Origin: Congeria kusceri
Taxonomy: Eukaryota; Mollusca; Bivalvia; Myida; Dreissenidae
Assembly: GCA_027627225.1 (NCBI GenBank)
Contig: CM051025.1
Span: 58,069,181 to 58,133,180 of the forward strand
Direction of reading: 5' to 3'
DNA length: 64,000 bases
Shown here: in pieces, positions 46,901 to 55,978 of the stretch
Numbering within the stretch: the first letter of the stretch is position 1
How the letters are laid out: each line of letters begins with the position of its first letter
Program-made: the position numbers and the translations under genes
The notes under the pieces: model-generated
Databases searched by the model: none
Told to the model about the DNA's origin: nothing
Seen by the model: the letters and a program-made list of their open reading frames with translations, nothing else

Positions 46901-49900
46901 TCAGGCTTGGATACGATGTGATGCGAGTCCATACGTTTTGATACAATGTTATGCGCTCTATTGCGATCTGATCACGGTTTGTCAATTACAGGTGTCACAA
47001 TCTGTCACGGTCTGATCGCCAGTTTAGATACGATTACATACGTTCCGTTGGGATTGTTGTGATCGAGTACACGAGTGGGTCTCGATCAGACCCGATCATC
47101 ACGATCGGGTTCCCCGAAGTAGGACGTTCTAGCACGTAGATATAGGTTTCGATACGCTTATCACGAACCCATGCGCTCCGTTACGATTAGATACGATTGT
47201 GGTCGCGATGTCTTTCACGATCATGATCGATGGAGATAACGATTTGAGCTACGACTGGACCCGAATGATCTAAAAACAGCCCGACTGACTATTGACTTGA
47301 TGGTTTCTTGAGATCGCAACACATCTTAAAGGCCTAGTTTAAGGAATGTCTGGCATCTCCACGGGGTATTCCACTCTTTTGTGTATTGGTCCACTATAAA
47401 ATTGCTTATCATTATCTCCAATCTTTTATCTCAGCTGACTGAGCAATGGCTAGCTGCACTATTTCCTCTGCACCAGTGTACTGATATCAGCTGATAAGGG
47501 TCGCCACACTGTGTCCACACTGTGACCACAGCAGGGCGCCAATACACATGGGTACAATACTCCAGATTTGGGGGGGGGGGGGGGGGGCCGGTCAAATAAA
47601 AAAGGATTAAAAACTAGGCCATTAACAGAACGTGGTGTTTTTTCTTGTCTACGATCGATCCCGATCACCGCGATTTGGATGCACGATTAGGTACGATTTG
47701 TCGCGCTTTGTTACGATAATAAGACAATAAGATCTGTTACGATTATCCCGTTGGACAATTGATCGCAGTTGATCGTATTAATCGTAGAGAATTTTTTAAC
47801 CGTTCAAAATTGTTCACGATTAACACGATTGCCACGACTGACCTCAAGATTTGATAAGATCTGATAAGATCTGATAGGATCAGCACGATTGGTCCACGAT
47901 TAAGGCCACGATTTCAATCGTGGCGCGAATCGTGATAGTGGGAACCTAGCACAACATAATAAGAAAGCTGATAAGCTAATATCATTCGATGAGAGCGAAT
48001 GTCTAAGTTATTGTGATGTTTGTTTGTTGTTGTTTGTTTTGTTTTTTGAAAAAAAAACGGGGTGGAACGTTCGCCGTCTCCGCTCCTCCTCCCCCCTCGA
48101 AATTCGCATATGATCTCGGTATTTTCGTGACTGGTCGTTCCTATGTGGGCCAATGCGATCAAAGGGAAAACAAAGCCAGAATAAAACAACAAACACAACA
48201 AATAAAAAGGCCACTGGGTCACTTACGTGAGTAGGTCACCCTTGTAGAGCATGCTGTATAGTTGAACTTCATGTGTTGCGTATTGGTGCACGTGTCCAGC
48301 TCTGACGTCGCCGAGTCGCAAGTAAAAGAAACTCCTGATGAAATATGACTGTAACCATATCGACCAAGAAATGTGTAGGGACAGGTCACTTTTGCAGAGG
48401 TTTCACTTCCTGTAAAAGGTAAGAAATTTAGTAGCAACAACATCATCATCATCATAGTAGTAGTAGTAGCAGTAGTAGTAGTAGCAGTAGTAGAAGTAGT
48501 AGAAGTAGTAGTAGTAGTTGTTGTTGTTGTTGTTGTTGTTGTGAATGTTGTAATAATTATTACAACAACAACAACTACTAATACTACTATTGCTAATACT
48601 TATAATATTAATAACACTAATACTATTAAAATCACGTAATATGCTATCATGTGAAATAACAGTAATACAAAGCAACCCTGTGTCTCTTACCGACGCGTAT
48701 GAGCATGTTATACTCTGGACCGGAAGCGCCGTTGGTGGTGTTGCAGATATTGCTCGGGTCTGTGATACTGTTCACCATGGACAGATACAGCCTCTCGTAA
48801 TTGAGGTTCGGGTGTGGAGCTGAAATTATGGCGAGGAGAACATACGGTGGTTGATGTACAAATGATTAAGGAGAACATACGGTGGTTGATGTACACATAA
48901 TTAAGGAGAACATACGGTGGTTGATGTACACATAATTAAGGAGAACATACGGTGGTTGATGTACACATGATTAAGGAGAACATACGGTGGTTGATGTACA
49001 CATGATTAAGGAGAACATACGGTGGTTGATGTACACATAATTAAGGAGAACATGAGGTGGTTGATGGACACATGATTAAGGAGAACATACGGTGGTTGAT
49101 GTACACATAATTAAGGAGAACATACGGTGGTTGATGTACACATAATTAAGGAGAACATACGGTGGTTGATGTACACATGATTAAGGAGAACATACGGTGG
49201 TTGATGTACACATGATTAAGGAGAACATACGGTGGTTGATGTACACATAATTAAGGAGAACATGAGGTGGTTGATGGACACATGATTAAGGAGAACATAC
49301 GGTGGTTGATGTACACATGATTAAGGAGAACATTCGGTGGCTGACGTACTAGTGATTTAGGAGAACATACGGTGGTTGACGTACTAGTGATTAAGGAGAA
49401 CATACGGTGGCAGATGTAGAAATGATTAACGAGAACATACGGAATTGATGTACACATGATTAAGGAAAACATTCGGTGATTGATGTACACATGATTAAGG
49501 AAAACATTCAGTGGTTGATGTACACATAATTAACGAGAACATACAGTAGTTGATGTACACATGATTAAGGAAAACATTCGGTGGTTGATGTGCACATGAT
49601 TAAGGAAAACATTCGGTGGTTGATGTGCACATGATTAAGGAAAACATACGGTAGTTGATGTACACATGAATCAGGAAAACATTCGGTGGCTGATGTACAC
49701 ATGATTAAGGAAAACATTCGGTGGTTGATGTACAAGTGATTACGGAGAGCATACGGTGGTTGACGTACAAGTAACTAAGGAGAGCATACGGTGGTTGACG
49801 TACAAGTAATTAAGGAGAACATACGGTGGTTGACGTACAAGTGATTCAGGAGAACATAGGGTGATTGGTGTACAAATGATGAAGATAAACATAATGTGGC

Positions 49901-52900
49901 TGATGTACACATGATTAAGGAGAACAAACTGTGGCTGATGTACACATAATTAAGGAGAACACACTATGGTTGATGTACACATGATAAGGAGAACACACTA
50001 TTGTTGATGTACACATGATAAGGAGAACACACTATGGTTGATGTATCTATGATAAGGAGAACACACTATGGTTGATGTACCTATGATAAGGAGAACACAC
50101 TATGGTTGATGTACCTATGATAAGGAGAACACACTATGGTTGATGTACACATGATAAGGAGAACACACTATGGTTGATGTACACATGGTAAGGAGAACAC
50201 ACTATGGTTGATGTACCTATGATAAGGAGAACACACTATGGTTGATGTACACATGATAAGGAGAACACACTATGGTTGATGTACCTATGATAAGGAGAAC
50301 ACACTATGGTTGATGTACACATGATAAGGAGAACAAACTGTGGCTGATGTACACATAATTAAGGAGAACACACTATGGTTGATGTACACATGATAAGGAG
50401 AACACACTATTGTTGATGTACCTATGATAAGGAGAACACACTATTGTTGATGTACACATGATAAGGAGAACACACTATGGTTGATGTACCTATGATAAGG
50501 AGAACATACTGTGACTGATATACAAATCATTAAGGAGAAAATACGGTGGCTAATGTACATATAATCAAGGAGAACATACTGTGTTTGATGTAGAACTGGT
50601 ATGACGCGCTCGTCACCCGTGTTAACGTTATACACAGATATGCGTAATGGTTTGTTTGTATCAGCTTAAACGAATCCCGAGTCCTGGAAAACAAAACAGG
50701 AGTTTGATTGTACATGTAAGTGGAATCGTACTTGCGAATATTTGGAATAATTGCTAAAAATATTTAGATTTTATTTTTTTAATGATTTCAAAAACTCAAC
50801 GTTTCCACGTTTCTAAAACCTGATTTAGTTAGTCGAAAGAGTATTAAAGTAGTATAATAAACAATTACAAAGATATAATTTTACAAGCATGTGTAGTTTT
50901 ATTTTATAACGGTCCATGTTTTACAAATACTGTTCCCATGTACATGTGCCTGACACATGTAAGTTGAATTTTCAACGATAGTTCATTGTCTCCGAAATTG
51001 ATACTCTTTATGATATTATTATTATTATGTTTAAATATGTTTTATGGTCCATAATAAACTTACAGCATGATGAGGGTGCCGTCGGTTGCGAAGGTGGAAG
51101 ACGACAGGCATTCCCAGGCAGAAACAGTGGCACCGCTGGTGCCCTCGGGCTGGAACGCCCACCCGTCCATGATGGTGCTGGTGAACGTGATCACCCCCCG
51201 TGAGCTGTACCACTGCGAGTCACGGACGGCTGTCGGCCACGTGCAGGCGCCATCACCTAAGTAACGGAAATATAACATATATAGTATCATTATATACGTT
51301 TTTATTGTTCTTATCTTTATCTTGTACTGTAACACGCAACGAAACACAATTTTGTTGTCAGAGCACACTAGCTAATAATGTGAAGGACATTTATTCTTCT
51401 TCAGGTCTCGTAAGGTCCAGTGTATACAGAACTAGGATAGTTTGATTTTTAGGTTCAATATGACGTTGAGCCAGGTATTTCAGGATTATGCTCAGAGATG
51501 GCGTTCAGAAAACAAATTTGGATCAGTTTACTGTTTGGTAAATCATGACAGACTGCCTATAATTATGAACTCATGCCTTCTTATTTATATCATATTTGAC
51601 GCTTTTAATTAAAACACGAGTAAGCAATACGTGTTATTTTATCATGCCAAAATATTTCAAAAGATAGAACATCAAGATCCGCTAAAATTGATATTAATCC
51701 TACAAATTATTATTTTCTGAACACTGGGCCACAATCTAGACACAACCTTGAAAATACTCACATTCCTGGGCTGGCATTTATAACGACTCCTTGTAGAAAA
51801 TTCAGAAAAAAGTAAAATTCTGAAGAATCACACATGTGATTGTTTCTTTTTAACAAAGCAACGCATCGTTTCCAGATTTTGACACAGACGTTTGCAATAT
51901 TATTCCCAGTTATTAATATTTAGTATTTACAATGCTCCTGTTCAAAAGAATATTGTTGCAAACACAAAGTTTATAACTAAATTTCAACTTAAGTTAATAA
52001 TAATAACAAGGTATATGCGTGCAGGATAGCCTCTACCTGCAATTACCAATAGACGAGGCAAATAAAGGCTTACTACCAAAAATAAATAAAATAAATAATA
52101 ATAATAACATACGAATATTGGCCCAGGTTTCATGGCGGACATTCTTAGACTTAACGCGTTGTGATTTGGAGTTTGTTCTTTTTTCTTTATTTTAACTTAA
52201 GACTGCAATGAAAATCAAAGCTCATTTGTATGGAAGGGTATATCCGCCACTGTATGCATGTTACTAAATGACAATTGCATGTTGCTATATGAAAAATGCC
52301 TATTGCTAAATGGCAATTGCGTGTTGCTAATGACAGTTGCACGTTGCTAAATGACAATAGCCTATTGCATTATGATATTCGTAATAGAACGACATACATA
52401 TCCGCCAGTTAATGACATCGTTATGTTATTTACATGCATATGCGTTCTGCTACGTGGTAACTGCATGCTTCTTAATGCCACATTCTTGCTTCTTGCATGT
52501 AATTGACAAGTGTGTTCAGCCTTTTTGTTTGCCTACTGCAATATTCAATGTTTATTCATACTATTCCTTACAGCATTACTATGCGCATTTACTTTGTTGT
52601 TGCAGATTGTCACAAGCGATTAACTAACTAGTGGATTTTGCTAAGCATGTTAATGCATTATAACATTACAGGGAACCAATAAGAATTTGACCTTCTTGCG
52701 CAAATTACTATATAAGGGAGACAACTCTCGACAGCAAATTCGTCTCGCATGAGACGTTAACCCGAGGTGCAGTGTACTAGGTGCTTCACACCGGGCACTA
52801 AAAGACCCAGGGTCGCCTCTGGAACGGGGCGTCTCCTGTATCTTGCACTATCCCCCATAACTAACAAGTCTTCTGGGGGCGATGGCCATATGGGAGAAAA

Positions 52901-53344
52901 TCCCGGTGCACTCGAAAAAAATGTACTACACACACACACAGCAAATTCAGATATTCGATAGTTTCCGGAGTTGATATTGTAGACTGCTTTTGTCATAATA
53001 ACAATTTTGGAGTCCAAGCTAGTTCTGTTGAACGTACATTTCGCGTAAAATTAATCGTTAAGAATATTTTTTCAACATAGAATTTTAATAACAGAACAAA
53101 TATGAAATAATAAACAAAATATGACATAGAAACGAAAAATAGCGATTTAATGTTGTTGTGGATTTCTGTTATCAATTTCTTATAATATTCAAGAGTAACC
53201 CAAGCAGTAGATATGCATATATATGTATACACATGCATTTACAGACGGGCGGACGGACAATCGGGCGGACGTGTCTATGTGTATGTGTGTGCGTGCGTGC
53301 ATGTGTGTTGATGTGTATGTGTGTGTACGAGCGTGCGTGCGTGC

Positions 53345-53383
<39 letters not shown>

Positions 53384-55945
53384 TACGTGTGTGTTGACTG
53401 TTCGTATTTTGTAGTTTATGAGGTCCATCCGCGCCACTGCATTTCGTGGGGATTCGGGGTGTGTCACAGCACCCCTGCCTAATTTACTTTTAAACTCATC
53501 ACAAGTTGGGACGAATTTTGAATAATAACTTTTTCTGTTGTATTTTTTTTTATTCTGGTGTGGTGTTGTGCTGTTTGGGGGGAGGGGGCGCTAAGTACAC
53601 CGTGCAGGGTGCAGTGCAAGAGGAAACTCCAGCTATCCGGTATGTTGACCACCAACCATACTCACATGCGCCGAGTAGGGAATGAAGCCGGGCCGCCTAA
53701 ATGAAAAGCGAGTCTACCAACCACTGAGCTAGCCGGACAGTGCTTCAAGCTATTCAGAAGTTGTAGGACGGATACGTTGTATGTCTGAAATTCATCCGTA
53801 CGGACAGACGGTCGGGAAGACAGTTAATGCGCAAACCGTCAGGACTGATACACTGAACACAAAACTCTCTTTTTTTAAATTAATTCCTTAAAAACGGTTA
53901 AAGGAAATAGATACGACATGCTTTGTGACAGACAGGCACCCGGACGTACGGACGAAAGTACTGACAGACAAAGGTATTAGCTCAACATCGCCATGCTTGT
54001 GCTCACTAAGACTAGCTTTCGCAGAGGCGGGACGAACAACGGGACCTTCTTTCGACCAAAATAGCAAGGAGCTTAACTAGTCAAAAGTAGCTTGGAGTTA
54101 GATATCTCCCAGCGATTTGACGGACACTGCCGGCATTTCTGGTTCCCAGTTACATACGAATGACATATTACAAAGTGTCAAGTCGCATTTGAGTAACTTC
54201 TTGTTGCTAAGTGCTTGCTGCTTTCGCCTTGCTAAATTTTCAATCGTTTATGCCTAAACTATCATTACTAGCTTTAATCAAATTCACATAGTAAAATGTA
54301 CAAAGCAATATGAACTTGTTCGCAAAAACACTTAACGATGACACAGAAAGGATGCATTTGTCATTTACACGCAAGAATATGTGATTTAATTTCATTAACC
54401 GATAGCAAGAAGCACTAGGACGCATGGAAGTTGCAGTTAATTAGTAACGGATAACACAGTGCAATAAGCAATTATCATTTAGCAACATGTAATTGTCATT
54501 AGGAACATGCAATTGTAATTTAGCAGCATGCAATTTAATTTAGCAACATGTAATTGTCATTTAGAAGCACGAACTTACTGGCCGATATACCCTTCCATAC
54601 ATTTGTAGCAGCCATTTTCAGTGGTCAGTTTTGGTATGTTAAAGGGACAGTTTCACAGAATTATGCTGCGAAAAATATGTTTTCTAAAATTGACATTTGC
54701 TGTTCTATAATACATTTATTGCTTATATGTCAAGGTTTAAAAAGCGCATTCTTTTGCAGAGTTAAACTTTTGATGAATATTTGTTATTTTTCAAGAAAAT
54801 TTGCTACCTGGTAGACATACCCTTGTAACTTTTTCCTTAAAACGGCATGATAAATATCAAAATAATTATGTGTGACCAAAACCGCAAAGCAGACAGAAAG
54901 TTTTGATATATTTACAATTTCTTGTTTTAAAATTCCAGATTTTGAAGAAATGTTTTTTCCAACCCAAAACTGTGAAACCGTCCCTTTAAGAGATTAAGGA
55001 CTACCATAGTCTTACGGCTGATCGTCTTTGTACTCTATTAGGTGCAAATCAAACTTTTAGCCCCCAAAAATAGTTGATATTTAAGTACGCCCGTTTTTGA
55101 CATTCTGGCAAACAATACTATGTTTAAAATGTTTTCTTCATTTTATCTGAAATCTTATGATTCAAAGTCAAAACCGTTTATTTTTGTGTAATATGCATAT
55201 GTAGTTAATATTTTCTAGAATTGCATGCTAAATATTCAACAAAGGTGCAACAGGTACGTACATTGAACCTATTGTCTATGAAAATAAAACAGACAAACAG
55301 ACCGTCGCAGTTTAGGATTAATAGATCAACGCGTGTGCAAGGATTATTCATGGTATTAGAAGAAACACACATAAACCGTATACATGAAGTTATTAAAAGC
55401 ACACAGCGTACATTGCGAACATGCATTAAATACATTTAATTCTATCGTTCTATTGTCATAAAGAAAAAACCTTCCATTATCAATAATTTCAGTTAATTTT
55501 CTATTCTTGTATAAATACATAAATGTTAAATAACGCATTGTATACAGTGTTTATATTTATAACAAAATCATTATTAATTATATTGTACAATGTTGTTTTC
55601 AAAACAGTTTGCATTGTGTTTGCATATTTCATTAATTATGATGACCATCAAAATGACAGTCGATTGACTCCAAACAAAACGAAACGAATCGATAGGAATA
55701 ATGTTTTGTTATCTTTAAATTCTGTGATTCAAATCATTCAATACCCGTTATTATGTTTTGAGTTTTGGGTTGTTTTCGCCTTTATGAACAAAGACTAAGC
55801 AACGTGTATGGAATATTAATACAGCAATGTAGTTGCAATGTGGGTCGTTTAACACCGCATATGCGCGTCTATGCAAAAACGCAAGCAAACACGTTTACGC
55901 GGTGATTTTCAACGCATTTATAAAAAGAATTCTTTCCTGATGATA

Positions 55946-55978
<33 letters not shown>

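Larger units (their letters stand above)
52224..54606. mobile_element. 2.4-kb region bounded by inverted repeats
   Basis: Left TTTGTATGGAAGGGTATATC and right GATATACCCTTCCATACATTTG are inverted; inside each end are matching AAATGACAATTGCATGTTGC words in opposite orientation. Contains a microsatellite and a SINE-like copy, no transposase. Confidence 0.65.

Noticed and set aside
48835..50640. Minus-strand open frames repeating MYINHRMFSL-type peptides
   Set aside because: Translation of the minisatellite; only the terminal copy overlaps real coding sequence (exon 3).
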